A DNA stretch of 64,000 nucleotides. Origin: Novispirillum itersonii subsp. itersonii ATCC 12639. GTDB lineage: Bacteria; Pseudomonadota; Alphaproteobacteria; Rhodospirillales; Rhodospirillaceae. The DNA is taken from positions 31,695 to 95,694 of the forward strand of contig NZ_KB907351.1 in NCBI RefSeq assembly GCF_000381985.1. The letters are read 5' to 3'. The number at the start of each line of letters is the position of its first letter. Positions within the stretch are counted from its first letter, which is position 1. The position numbers and the translations under genes were made by a program. Below, piece after piece: positions 42,549 to 51,214 of the stretch. Below the pieces are notes generated by a model. The model was not told the origin of the DNA and did no database searches. It worked only from the letters and a program-made list of their open reading frames with translations.

Positions 42549-42973
42549 TGATCCCCGTCACCCGCACCATCAGCCTGCACGAAGATGAGCTGGAGGAAAC
42601 CTTTGCCCGCTCCTCCGGCCCCGGCGGGCAGAATGTCAACAAGGTGGAAACCGCCGTCCAGCTTCGGTTCAACGTGCTGGCCTCGCCCAGTCTGCCGGAG
42701 CCGGTGCGGGCCCGCCTGAAGCAGCTGGCCGGACGACGGATGACGCTGGACGGGGTGCTGATCATCACCGCGCAGGAGTTCCGCAGTCAGGAGCGGAACC
42801 GTGCCGCAGCGCTGGAAAAGCTGCTGGAGCTGATCCGCGAAGCCGCCAAACCGCCACCGCCGAAGCGCCGCCCGACCAAACCGACCAAAGGGTCGCAGGA
42901 ACGACGGCTGACCTCGAAGGGCAAACGCGGGGCGGTCAAATCCCTGCGTCAGAACAAATCCGGCTGGGACTGA
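42548..42973 (+). CDS. arfB: Alternative ribosome-rescue factor B, peptidyl-tRNA hydrolase
   Basis: A 141-residue protein (E. coli YaeJ/ArfB is 140) that releases peptides from stalled ribosomes without a stop codon. The GGQ motif is at residues 26-28 (SSGPGGQNVNK). The C-terminal tail is basic (KPTKGSQERRLTSKGKRGAVKSLRQNKSGWD), with the Lys/Arg residues that enter the empty mRNA channel. Coupled to cobT by TGATG overlap, although functionally unrelated. Confidence 0.95.
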   Translation: MIPVTRTISLHEDELEETFARSSGPGGQNVNKVETAVQLRFNVLASPSLPEPVRARLKQLAGRRMTLDGVLIITAQEFRSQERNRAAALEKLLELIREAAKPPPPKRRPTKPTKGSQERRLTSKGKRGAVKSLRQNKSGWD

Positions 42974-42986
42974 GGAAAATCTGACG

Positions 42987-43463
42987 ATGGCGAAAAAGAC
43001 CACCGCCACCATGGCCATGGACCGGGCCAAAAAGCCCTATCAGCTTCTGGAATACCCCTATGACCCGGACGCCGCCTCTATCGGGCTGCATGCGGCGGAG
43101 TCGCTGGGGCTGCCACCGTCACAGGTGTTCAAGACCCTGATGACAACGGCGGGGGACGAGGCCCTGATTGCCGTCGTCCCCTCAGACCGTGAGCTGAACC
43201 TGAAAGCACTGGCGCAGGCTGCCGGTAAGAAAGCCGTCAGTATGATGAAAGGGCCTGACGCCGAACGCCTGTCCGGCTACAGGATCGGCGGCATTTCTCC
43301 GCTGGGGCAGAAGAAGCGGCTGCGGACGTTTTTTGATGGCTCCGCCCTGCTCTTTCCCTTCATCGTCATCAACGGCGGGCAGCGCGGCCTGCAGATTCAG
43401 GCCGCGCCGCAGGATCTTCTTGAGGTTACCGGCGGTCTCCCCGCCCCCCTTGCGAGCGGTTAA
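42987..43463 (+). CDS. ybaK: Cys-tRNA(Pro) deacylase, YbaK/EbsC type
   Basis: A 158-residue trans-editing protein that hydrolyses Cys-tRNA(Pro). The fold is visible in FKTLMTTAGDEALIAVVPSDRELNLKALAQAAGKKAVSMM (conserved Lys in the first part) and YRIGGISPLGQKKRLRTFFD. Residue count matches the family (about 160). It follows arfB by 13 bases with GAGGAAAA as ribosome site. Its TAA stop lies in a TTAA shared with the convergent nhaA. Confidence 0.94.
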   Translation: MAKKTTATMAMDRAKKPYQLLEYPYDPDAASIGLHAAESLGLPPSQVFKTLMTTAGDEALIAVVPSDRELNLKALAQAAGKKAVSMMKGPDAERLSGYRIGGISPLGQKKRLRTFFDGSALLFPFIVINGGQRGLQIQAAPQDLLEVTGGLPAPLASG

Positions 43464-44614
43464 TCCGCCCGCTGCTGCGGTGTCAGCCGGAATGCGGCTG
43501 CCGCCAGCAGCAGAGAAAGAACCGATCCACTCAATACCCCCAGACGGGCTGCCGACTCGGCGGCGTCATCTCCGGCGAAGGCCAGACCGCCGATAAACAG
43601 GCTCATGGTGAAGCCGATGCCGCACAGACAGCCGACGCTGACCAGATTGCCGGTCGAAAACGGCAACGGCGTGCGGGCCAAACGGGCCACCAGCACTGTG
43701 GTCAGCACCACGCCGACCGGCTTGCCCAATGCCAGCCCCAACGCCACACCGGCCGAGACGCCGCCCAGCATCTGCACCGGATCAAGCCCGGCGAATGAAA
43801 CCCCGGCAGCACAGAAGGCAAACACCGGCAGTACGCCGTAGGCCGACACCGGATGCAGGGCGTGTTCCAGCTGTTCCAGACGGGTGGATCGCCCGACAGC
43901 CGTGGATGGCACCACCATCGCCGCCGCCACCGCCATCACGGAGGTATGCACCCCGGCTTCCTTCGACAGTGCCCACGTCACCAGACCGATCACCGGATAA
44001 ACCCACACCGGCAAGGGGGCCCGCTGACTGAGCAGAAACGTCACGACCAGCAGGGCAAGGGCAATCAGCAGCGGGGTCACAGCCAGACCATGGGTGAACA
44101 GCACCCCGATCAGCACAATCGCCATCAGGTCATCGACGACCGCCAGTGTCAGCAGAAACAGCCGAACCCGGGTATCAATCCCCGGTGCCAGCACCGCCAA
44201 GGCCGCCAGCGCAAAGGCGATGTCCGTCGCCACCGGCACCGGCCAGCCACGCGGGTCAACGGATCCGGCCAGCAGGCTGTATAGCACCACCGGCATCACC
44301 GCCCCGCCAAAAGCCGCTGCCACCGGCAACAGGACAGTTTTAGGGTCCGACAGTTCCCCCAGTGTCAGTTCCCGCTTCAGTTCAAGACCGACAACGTAGA
44401 AGAACACCGCCATCAGGCCGTCTTTCACCCAGTCCTTTGCCGTTGCCTCGATCTTCCAGACCCCAAGGTCCAGCGTCAGCGGTGTTTTCAGAGCCGCAGC
44501 ATAGAGCGGCCCGGCGGCGGTATTGGCAACGATCAGGGCCACAATGGCGGCCAGTGCCAGCAGGGCACCGCCCCCGGCTTCGGTCTTGAGAAAGGTCAGA
44601 ACGGCACGGCGCAT
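43460..44614 (-). CDS. nhaA: Na+/H+ antiporter NhaA
   Basis: A 384-residue inner-membrane antiporter with about 12 helices, exporting Na+ in exchange for protons. The key aspartates lie in LAVVDDLMAI (paired Asp of helix V) and VATDIAFALA (helix IV). YVVGLELKREL is typical. GAGGAG lies about 10 bases before the ATG. It converges on ybaK with a 4-base overlap. Confidence 0.95.
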   Translation of the reverse strand: MRRAVLTFLKTEAGGGALLALAAIVALIVANTAAGPLYAAALKTPLTLDLGVWKIEATAKDWVKDGLMAVFFYVVGLELKRELTLGELSDPKTVLLPVAAAFGGAVMPVVLYSLLAGSVDPRGWPVPVATDIAFALAALAVLAPGIDTRVRLFLLTLAVVDDLMAIVLIGVLFTHGLAVTPLLIALALLVVTFLLSQRAPLPVWVYPVIGLVTWALSKEAGVHTSVMAVAAAMVVPSTAVGRSTRLEQLEHALHPVSAYGVLPVFAFCAAGVSFAGLDPVQMLGGVSAGVALGLALGKPVGVVLTTVLVARLARTPLPFSTGNLVSVGCLCGIGFTMSLFIGGLAFAGDDAAESAARLGVLSGSVLSLLLAAAAFRLTPQQRAD

Positions 44615-44742
44615 CGGCAGGCAGTCTCCTCACGGTGTGCGCCACCGGACTCCGGGGCGGCGGCAATCCCCATCCGGGTTAAGGTGGGGAGCGGATGCGC
44701 CCGGGTCAAGAAATTGTTTCGCGAAAACATATTTCCGCCAAA

Positions 44743-44780
44743 AAACAAGGGGCACCGCTGCGGCCAATCAGCGGTGCCCC
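44743..44780 (-). terminator. Rho-independent terminator of ccr-mcd
   Basis: A perfect 12-bp stem (44749-44760 with 44769-44780, loop of 8) is followed on the minus strand by TTGTTTTT, about 90 bases after the mcd stop. Confidence 0.85.
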
Positions 44781-44869
44781 CAATGTTCCCGGCGGTGCGT
44801 CGCGCCCTGCCCGCAGCCTTATCGGCGCAGACGGCAGGGCGCCACCGGGAACAGTCCCGGCAGGGTGTC

Positions 44870-46531
44870 TCAGCGGCTCAGCAGGCCACGGGCCACCACC
44901 TGCGCCTGAATTTCCGCCGCCCCTTCAAAGATGTTGAGGATACGGGAATCACACAGCACCCGGCTGATCTGATATTCCTCGGCGTAGCCGTTGCCGCCAT
45001 GGATCTGCAGGGCGTTATCGGCATTCGACCAGGCGACACGGGCCGCCAGCAGCTTGGCCATCCCGGCTTCGATGTCGCAGCGGATATCGGCATCCTTCTC
45101 CCGCCCGGCGAACCATGTCAGCTGGCGGGCGACCATGGTTTCCACCACCGCCCAGGCAATCTTCTGGTGCACGCGGGGGAAATCAAACAGCGGCTTGCCG
45201 AACTGGATCCGCTCCTGCGCGTACCGCAGACCGATTTCCAGCGCATTCTGGGCCACACCGACAGCGCGGGCCGCCGTCTGAATACGGGCCGACTCGAAGG
45301 TTTCCATCAGCTGCTTGAAGCCCTGCCCCTCGGCGCCGCCCAGCAGATTTTCCGCCGGGACGGTGAAGCCGTCGAAGGACAGCTCATATTCTTTCATGCC
45401 CCGGTAACCGAGGACCTTGATCTCGCCGCCGGTCATCCCTTCCGCCGGGAACGGGTTCTCATCGGTGCCACGCGGCTTTTCGGCCAGCAGCATCGACAGC
45501 CCCTTATACCCGGATTCATCAGGGTTGGTCCGGGTCAGCAGGGTCATCAGATCCGACCGGCTGGCATGGGTGATCCAGGTTTTGTTGCCGGTCACCACAT
45601 ACTGGTCGCCCTGCCTGACGGCACGGGTCCGCAGGCTGGCGAGATCAGACCCGGTATTCGGTTCGGTAAACACCGCTGTCGGCAGAATCTCGCCACTGGC
45701 GATCTTGGGCAGATATTTCTGCTTCTGGGCTTCGGTGCCCCCCAGACGGATCAGCTCTCCGGCGATTTCGGAACGGGTGCCAAGAGAGCCGACACCGATA
45801 TACCCGCGTGACAGTTCTTCCGTCACCAGACACATCGCCATCTTGCCCATCCCCAACCCACCGAATTCTTCGGGGATGGTCAGGCCGAAGACGCCCATCT
45901 CGGCCATCTGTTCGACGATCTCCAGCGGGATCAGCTCGTCCTTCAGATGCCAGTCGTGACAGTGCGGAACCACCTGCTCCTCAACAAAGCGACGGAACTG
46001 ATCGCGGATCACCTGCAGGGTTTCGTCATCCAGTGCCGGATCCCCGAAGTGACCGTCGCGCACCAGCTCGGCGATACGCTTCTTACAGGCCGCGGTGAAA
46101 CCGTGCTCACGCAGCAGGGTGGTGTACGGGGACTGCATCAGCTGGCGCTGACGCACCTCGATCCCGAAGTCGGCCAGCCGGACGAACTCGCCCTGACTCA
46201 TCGGCAGACCGCCGTAAATCTGGTGCAGGTACTCGGAATAAGCCGCCTGCAGAATCAGCTGTTCCAGTTCGCCGAACCGCCCGGAAGCATCCAGACGGCG
46301 CCCCCAGTTCAGCATCTGCTCCAGCGCCGCCACATAGGTGGTGTACCAGGCATAGCCGTGGGCGGCGTGCTGGTTCTGCTCAAACAGCAGGCTGTCAATT
46401 TTCCCTTCCGGGGCCACCAGCTTCAGGACAGCGGTGTGCAGGGTCTTGCGCACATCGCGGGCCAGTTCACAGGCCCGTTCGCAGGTGTACAGAAGGTCAG
46501 AAATAATCAGCGGCTTGCCCATGGCGGACAT
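44870..46531 (-). CDS. mcd: (2S)-Methylsuccinyl-CoA dehydrogenase
   Basis: A 553-residue flavin acyl-CoA dehydrogenase that oxidises methylsuccinyl-CoA to mesaconyl-CoA in the ethylmalonyl-CoA pathway. It carries the N-terminal extension of about 150 residues (RKTLHTAVLKLVAPEGKIDSLLFEQNQ...) that distinguishes Mcd from ordinary acyl-CoA dehydrogenases. The FAD-binding motif TAVFTEPNTGSDLASL and the C-terminal QIHGGNGYAEEYQISR are also present. ATG at 46531 is used, with GGGGAG 9 bases upstream; ATG at 46522 is possible. It lies downstream of ccr in the same operon. Confidence 0.93.
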   Translation of the reverse strand: MSAMGKPLIISDLLYTCERACELARDVRKTLHTAVLKLVAPEGKIDSLLFEQNQHAAHGYAWYTTYVAALEQMLNWGRRLDASGRFGELEQLILQAAYSEYLHQIYGGLPMSQGEFVRLADFGIEVRQRQLMQSPYTTLLREHGFTAACKKRIAELVRDGHFGDPALDDETLQVIRDQFRRFVEEQVVPHCHDWHLKDELIPLEIVEQMAEMGVFGLTIPEEFGGLGMGKMAMCLVTEELSRGYIGVGSLGTRSEIAGELIRLGGTEAQKQKYLPKIASGEILPTAVFTEPNTGSDLASLRTRAVRQGDQYVVTGNKTWITHASRSDLMTLLTRTNPDESGYKGLSMLLAEKPRGTDENPFPAEGMTGGEIKVLGYRGMKEYELSFDGFTVPAENLLGGAEGQGFKQLMETFESARIQTAARAVGVAQNALEIGLRYAQERIQFGKPLFDFPRVHQKIAWAVVETMVARQLTWFAGREKDADIRCDIEAGMAKLLAARVAWSNADNALQIHGGNGYAEEYQISRVLCDSRILNIFEGAAEIQAQVVARGLLSR

Positions 46532-46629
46532 GATCGGCAACTCCCCAAAGGACCGGAGGATGTGGGAGACTGGAAAATACAGAGGACACCGGACCGGGGC
46601 AGGCCCCCGGCCCGGGGATATCAGCGGAC

Positions 46630-47910
46630 TCAGGCGTCGAGGCTGTCTTCAAGCGTACGGCGGCCCGGCTTCACGGCCTGCACCATCACCGCCATGTTGC
46701 CGGGCTTGTGCTGGTTGCGCAGCATCTTGGTGTGAGCCTTCGGAATATCATCCCACGAGAACACTTCCGACATGCACGGGTCGATCCGGCGCTCAATCAC
46801 CAGCTGGTTGGCCTGATTGGCTTCCTTGGCATGGGCGAAATGGCTGCCCTGAATACGCTTCTGCCGCATCCACACGAAACGGGCGTCGAAGGTCAGGTTA
46901 AAGCCGGTGGTCCCGGCACAGAACACCACCATGCCGCCGCGCTTCACCACGTTGCATGACACCGGGAAGGTCTGTTCGCCCGGATGTTCAAAGACGATAT
47001 CGACGTCCTTGCCCTTGCCGGTGATGTCCCAGATTGCCTTCCCGAACTTACGGACTTCGCCCATGTATTCAGAAAAGCCTTCGCCGTTAACCTTCGGCAG
47101 CTGACCCCAGCACTTGAAGTCATTGCGGTTCAGAACCGCCTTGGCACCAAGGCTCATCACGAAATCGCGCTTGGTTTCATCAGAGATGATGCCGATGGCA
47201 TTGGCCCCGACCGTGGCGCACAGCTGCACCGCCATCGACCCCAGGCCACCGGAAGCCCCCCACACCAGCACATTGTGACCCGGGCGGATGATGTGCGGAC
47301 GGTGGCCGAACAGCATGCGGTAGGCGGTGGCCAGCGTCAGGGTGTAGCAGGCGGCTTCTTCCCATGTCAGGTGCTTCGGCTTCGGCATCACCTGCTGGGC
47401 CTGCACGCGGGTGAACTGGGCGAAGGAGCCGTCGGGAGTCTCATAACCCCAGATCCGCTGGCTGGGCGAGAACATCGGATCGCCGCCGTTACATTCGTCG
47501 TCTTCGCCATCAGTCTGGTTGCAGTGGACCACCACTTCATCCCCGACTTTCCAGCGCTTCACCTTGGAGCCGACAGCCCAGACAATGCCCGAGGCATCAG
47601 ACCCGGCAATGTGATAGTCGGCCTTGTGGACGTCAAACGGGCTGATCGGCTTGCCCAGACCGGCCCAGACGCCGTTGTAATTGACACCCGCCGCCATCAC
47701 CATGATCAGCACTTCGTGCGAATCCAGAACCGGGGTGTCAACCACTTCGATCAGGAAAGACTGCTCGGGATCGCCATGGCGTTCCCGGCGGATCGCCCAG
47801 GCGTACATGTTTTTCGGCACATGGCCGAGGGGCGGCAGCTCGCCCAGTTCATACAGGTCTTTCTTCTGCTGGCCGGGGAACAGCTCGATCACCTGAGCGG
47901 CTTCGGTCAT
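46630..47910 (-). CDS. ccr: Crotonyl-CoA carboxylase/reductase
   Basis: A 426-residue medium-chain dehydrogenase that reductively carboxylates crotonyl-CoA with NADPH and CO2 to ethylmalonyl-CoA, the defining step of the ethylmalonyl-CoA pathway. The cofactor motif is WGASGGLGSMAVQL. The FEHPGEQTFPVSCNVV segment, with a conserved Glu-His, and YETPDGSFAQF fit carboxylating reductases rather than simple enoyl reductases. The start is MTEAAQVIELF at 47910, with AAGGGAG 9 bases upstream. It is divergent from ecm across about 300 bases. Confidence 0.96.
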   Translation of the reverse strand: MTEAAQVIELFPGQQKKDLYELGELPPLGHVPKNMYAWAIRRERHGDPEQSFLIEVVDTPVLDSHEVLIMVMAAGVNYNGVWAGLGKPISPFDVHKADYHIAGSDASGIVWAVGSKVKRWKVGDEVVVHCNQTDGEDDECNGGDPMFSPSQRIWGYETPDGSFAQFTRVQAQQVMPKPKHLTWEEAACYTLTLATAYRMLFGHRPHIIRPGHNVLVWGASGGLGSMAVQLCATVGANAIGIISDETKRDFVMSLGAKAVLNRNDFKCWGQLPKVNGEGFSEYMGEVRKFGKAIWDITGKGKDVDIVFEHPGEQTFPVSCNVVKRGGMVVFCAGTTGFNLTFDARFVWMRQKRIQGSHFAHAKEANQANQLVIERRIDPCMSEVFSWDDIPKAHTKMLRNQHKPGNMAVMVQAVKPGRRTLEDSLDA

Positions 47911-48082
47911 GACGTGGAACTCCCTTGTTTCTCGATCTGCGCGCCGGGCGCTGACAGCGCCGCACAGCGGGCGGGAACGGTTGCGATTCGGTCTGGCGTC
48001 TGCGTTCAGGACCCGGAGACACAGCCAGTTGGAGCGGTCGGTTCCGGGGAGGTGTTGGTGCGCCCTTTCTTCGCTTCTACCG

Positions 48083-48111
48083 TTTTGTGACTTCCTTCGC
48101 AATGCACAAAA
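48083..48111. promoter_or_regulatory. Inverted repeat TTTTGTG-N15-CACAAAA in the ccr/ecm region
   Basis: Seven-base perfect arms (48083-48089 and 48105-48111) with a 15-base spacer give a centre-to-centre distance of about two helical turns, suitable for a dimeric regulator. Not matched to a named regulator. Confidence 0.45.
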
Positions 48112-48125
48112 TGATAGTTTCTTTC

Positions 48126-48142
48126 TTAGGGATGTTCCCAAA
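48126..48142. promoter_or_regulatory. Second imperfect palindrome in the ccr/ecm region
   Basis: TTAGGGATGTTCCCAAA has GGGA/TCCC arms and outer TT/AA, matching 6 of 8 positions, centred at 48134. Confidence 0.35.
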
Positions 48143-48217
48143 AGTAATAATTGTTCGCGTTTTACGCCACTCAGAGGCTGTTCCCCGTCTAAAAAACGCG
48201 TGATGATGGAGAAACCG

Positions 48218-50227
48218 ATGTCCGAGAAGCCCGTTTCCGCCGCCTCTTCCGCAGCGCAAAACCGGGACAAACCCTGGCTTTTCCGCACTTATTCGGGGCA
48301 TTCCTCGGCGCGGGAGACCAACCATCTCTTCCGAACGAATCTTTCGCGGGGCCAGACCGGCCTGTCGGTGGCCTTCGATCTGCCGACACAGACCGGGTAT
48401 GACTCCGACCATGTTCTCGCCCGCGGCGAAGTCGGCAAGGTCGGGGTGCCGGTCGGACATCTGGGGGACATGATGGCCCTGTTCGAGGGGATCCCCCTCG
48501 ATAAGATGAACACCTCAATGACCATCAACGCCCCGGCGGCGTGGCTGCTGTCGCTGTACATTGCCGCCGCTGAACGGCAGGGCGCGGCCCGTGATACCCT
48601 GTCGGGCACCACCCAGAACGACATCATCAAGGAATACCTGTCGCGCGGGACCTACATTTTCCCGCCGCAGCCGAGCCTGCGGCTGATCAACGACGTCATC
48701 GCCTTTACCTACAAAGAAGTTCCCAAGTGGAACCCGATGAACGTCTGCTCCTATCACCTGCAGGAAGCCGGAGCGACCCCGGAGCAGGAACTGGCCTTCG
48801 CGCTGGCCACCTCCATCGCCGTGCTGGATACCGTCAAAGCCGGGGGGCAGGTGCCGGACGCCGATTTCGGGCAGGTCGTCGGCCGGATCAGCTTTTTCGT
48901 CAACGCCGGAATCCGCTTTGTCACCGAACTCTGCAAGATGCGGGCGTTCACTGAGCTGTGGGATGAGATCACCCGCGACCGCTACGGCGTTGCCGACGAA
49001 AAATTCCGCCGCTTCCGCTATGGCGTACAGGTCAACAGCCTTGGCCTGACCGAACCGCAGCCGGAAAACAACGTTTACCGCATCCTGCTGGAAATGCTGG
49101 CGGTCACCCTGTCGAAAAACGCCCGCGCCCGCGCCGTGCAGCTGCCCGCCTGGAACGAAGCCCTCGGCCTGCCGCGTCCGTGGGATCAGCAATGGTCCCT
49201 CCGTCTGCAGCAGATCGTCGCCTATGAAACCGACCTTCTGGAATATGCCGATATCTTCGACGGATCCCACGCGATCACCGAAAAGGTGGAAGCCCTGAAG
49301 GCGCAGGCGCGTGAGGAACTGGCCCGGATCGATGCCATGGGCGGGGCGGTGGCTGCCATCGACTCCAGCTACATGAAGCAGAAGCTGGTCGAATCGAACA
49401 CCCGCCGCCTGAAAGCGATCGAATCGGGCGAGCAGATCGTGGTCGGCGTCAATAAGTTCACTGAAGGGGCCCCCAGCCCGCTGACCGCCGGAGACGGCGC
49501 GATCATGACCGTTGACCCGAAGGTGGAAAACGAACAGATCGAGGCCCTGAAAGCCTGGCGGGCCAGCCGCGACTCCAAGGCTGTCGAGTCGGCGCTGGCC
49601 GGTCTGCGCTCCGCCCTGCAGGAAGGCCGTAATGTGATGGAACCCTCCATCGCCTGCGCCCATGCCGGGGTCACCACCGGGGAATGGTCTGACGTGCTGC
49701 GTCAGGTGTTCGGCGAATACCGGGCCCCGACCGGGGTTGGCCGGGCCGCCAGCGAAGAGAAGACCGGTCGCCTTGCCGATGTCCGCACCCACGTTGATGC
49801 CGTTTCGGCCCGCCTCGGGCGGCGGATCAAAATGCTGGTCGGCAAGCCGGGGCTGGACGGCCATTCCAACGGGGCAGAACAGGTCGCGGTGCGCGCCCGT
49901 GATGCCGGGATGGAAGTGGTTTATGAGGGGATCCGCCTGACTCCGGCTCAGATCGTCAACGCTGCACTGGAAGAAAGTGTGCACGTCGTCGGCCTGTCAA
50001 TTCTGTCCGGATCGCACGTGCCGCTGGTGACCGAAGTGCTGGAACGGATGAAGGCCAACGGGCTGGATGATATTCCGGTGATCGTCGGCGGCATCATTCC
50101 GCCGGAAGACGAGCGCCTGCTGCTGGATGCCGGTGTCGCCCGGGTATACACCCCGAAAGATTATGACCTGACCGGCATTATGGCCGATATCGTCAGCCTG
50201 CTGGATACCCGTCAGGCCGCAGCCTGA
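48218..50227 (+). CDS. ecm: Ethylmalonyl-CoA mutase
   Basis: A 669-residue adenosylcobalamin-dependent mutase that converts ethylmalonyl-CoA to methylsuccinyl-CoA. The N-terminal catalytic barrel begins PWLFRTYSGHSSARETNHLFR and contains LPTQTGYDSDH, and NPMNVCSYHLQEAGATPEQELAFALAT follows. The C-terminal B12-binding domain (from about 535) has the base-off motif D547-x-H549-x-x-G552. Single-chain length and sequence fit Ecm rather than methylmalonyl-CoA mutase, and adjacency to ccr agrees. ATG at 48218 has GGAG 6 bases upstream; ATGs at 48203 and 48206 are weaker. Confidence 0.95.
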   Translation: MSEKPVSAASSAAQNRDKPWLFRTYSGHSSARETNHLFRTNLSRGQTGLSVAFDLPTQTGYDSDHVLARGEVGKVGVPVGHLGDMMALFEGIPLDKMNTSMTINAPAAWLLSLYIAAAERQGAARDTLSGTTQNDIIKEYLSRGTYIFPPQPSLRLINDVIAFTYKEVPKWNPMNVCSYHLQEAGATPEQELAFALATSIAVLDTVKAGGQVPDADFGQVVGRISFFVNAGIRFVTELCKMRAFTELWDEITRDRYGVADEKFRRFRYGVQVNSLGLTEPQPENNVYRILLEMLAVTLSKNARARAVQLPAWNEALGLPRPWDQQWSLRLQQIVAYETDLLEYADIFDGSHAITEKVEALKAQAREELARIDAMGGAVAAIDSSYMKQKLVESNTRRLKAIESGEQIVVGVNKFTEGAPSPLTAGDGAIMTVDPKVENEQIEALKAWRASRDSKAVESALAGLRSALQEGRNVMEPSIACAHAGVTTGEWSDVLRQVFGEYRAPTGVGRAASEEKTGRLADVRTHVDAVSARLGRRIKMLVGKPGLDGHSNGAEQVAVRARDAGMEVVYEGIRLTPAQIVNAALEESVHVVGLSILSGSHVPLVTEVLERMKANGLDDIPVIVGGIIPPEDERLLLDAGVARVYTPKDYDLTGIMADIVSLLDTRQAAA

Positions 50228-50270
50228 CGCCGAAACCCGGGGCGGCAGAAGCCGCCCCGGCCCCGGCCCA

Positions 50271-50576
50271 TCACCGGGTCCGCCGGTATCCCTGACCGGT
50301 CATGCAGCTTTCCAGCGCACGGTCATAGGCCTCTTTGCGCTTTTTTGCCTCGATGGTGGTCATCTGCAGGGCCCCGCCACCGTCCCCGTCATAGGAGCGG
50401 ACTCCGGCGGTTTCATTGGCGTCGGCACGGCAGTAATTCCAGTCTTCCGTGACCTTCTTGGTCGGTACGCCCGGCTTGCTCCAGTCCGGCTTGGCGGAAC
50501 ACCCTGCGACCAGAAGCGCCCCGACGGCACAGACCAGCAGGCAGACACCCCGCTTACCCATTCCCACGCGCTGCAT
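50271..50576 (-). CDS. Small putative lipoprotein
   Basis: A 101-residue protein with a signal and lipobox LVAGC (Cys at about residue 26). The mature part starts SAKPDWSKPGVPTKKVTEDWNYCRADAN and contains two further Cys (NYC, ESCMTGQGY) that may pair. The end, CMTGQGY, resembles several short proteobacterial lipoproteins. No function is known. The start (ATG 50576) has AAGGA 9 bases upstream; ATG 50561 is an alternative. Confidence 0.75.
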   Translation of the reverse strand: MQRVGMGKRGVCLLVCAVGALLVAGCSAKPDWSKPGVPTKKVTEDWNYCRADANETAGVRSYDGDGGGALQMTTIEAKKRKEAYDRALESCMTGQGYRRTR

Positions 50577-50731
50577 CCTCAATAGTCCTTTCAAGCAGTG
50601 TGACCCGGTTTCTGCCCCGAACCATACGGCGACAGCACCCTGCGGTCACGCTTTCTTCCCTACCGTGTTCGGCAGGGGGTTCTTATACTCCTGATGCTGA
50701 TACGGCTTTTGCCCCAACGGAGAAGACCCCG

Positions 50732-51166
50732 ATGACCACCGACAGCCCGATCCTGTTTTATTTCGAAGACATCAAAGAAGGGATGAGCGCGACCTACGCC
50801 AAGACCGTCACCGAGACGGACATCATCCTGTTCTCCGGTGTCTCCGGGGACACCAATCCGGTGCATCTGAATCAGGAGTTTGCGGAAACCACCCTGTTCA
50901 AGACCCGCATCGCCCACGGCATGCTGTCTGCCGGGTTCATTTCCACCGTGTTCGGCACCAAGCTGCCGGGGCCGGGCTGCATCTATGTCAGCCAGTCCCT
51001 GAAGTTCAAGGCGCCGGTGCGGATCGGCGATACCGTCACCGCCCGGGTTGAATGCATCGGCACCGTGGCGGACAAAAAGTTCTGCCTGTTCCGCACCCAG
51101 TGTCTGGTGAAGGGTAAGGTGGTGATCGACGGCGAGGCCACGGTGATGGTGCCATCCCGCGGATAA
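50732..51166 (+). CDS. MaoC-type (R)-specific enoyl-CoA hydratase
   Basis: A 144-residue single hot-dog-fold hydratase of the PhaJ/MaoC type. The catalytic dyad segment is intact: FSGVSGDTNPVHLNQEFAETTLFKTRIAHGML (Asp and His). These enzymes interconvert (R)-3-hydroxyacyl-CoA and trans-2-enoyl-CoA. Beside ecm and ccr the likely role is making crotonyl-CoA from (R)-3-hydroxybutyryl-CoA (CroR-like), linking polyhydroxybutyrate and the ethylmalonyl-CoA pathway. It is too short to be mesaconyl-CoA hydratase, which has about 340 residues. GGAGAA lies 8 bases before the ATG. Confidence 0.88.
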   Translation: MTTDSPILFYFEDIKEGMSATYAKTVTETDIILFSGVSGDTNPVHLNQEFAETTLFKTRIAHGMLSAGFISTVFGTKLPGPGCIYVSQSLKFKAPVRIGDTVTARVECIGTVADKKFCLFRTQCLVKGKVVIDGEATVMVPSRG

Positions 51167-51167
51167 A

Positions 51168-51214
51168 GAAAAAGGGCCGGTTGTTTCACGGGAAACATCG
51201 GCCCTTCTTTTTTC
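51168..51214. terminator. Bidirectional Rho-independent terminator with two-part stem
   Basis: The outer stem AAGGGCCG (51172-51179) pairs with 51199-51206. The inner stem TGTTTC (51182-51187) pairs with GAAACA (51192-51197). The right side ends in TTCTTTTTT and the left in an A-rich run, so it serves both the hydratase gene and the convergent acyltransferase gene. Confidence 0.88.

Larger units (their letters stand above)
47911..48217. other. Divergent ccr/ecm control region
   Basis: A 307-base gap between the divergent ccr and ecm genes. The half near ecm (48080-48200) is clearly AT-rich and holds two inverted repeats. I could not settle on a -35/-10 pair for either gene. No small gene is supported. 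Confidence 0.55.
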
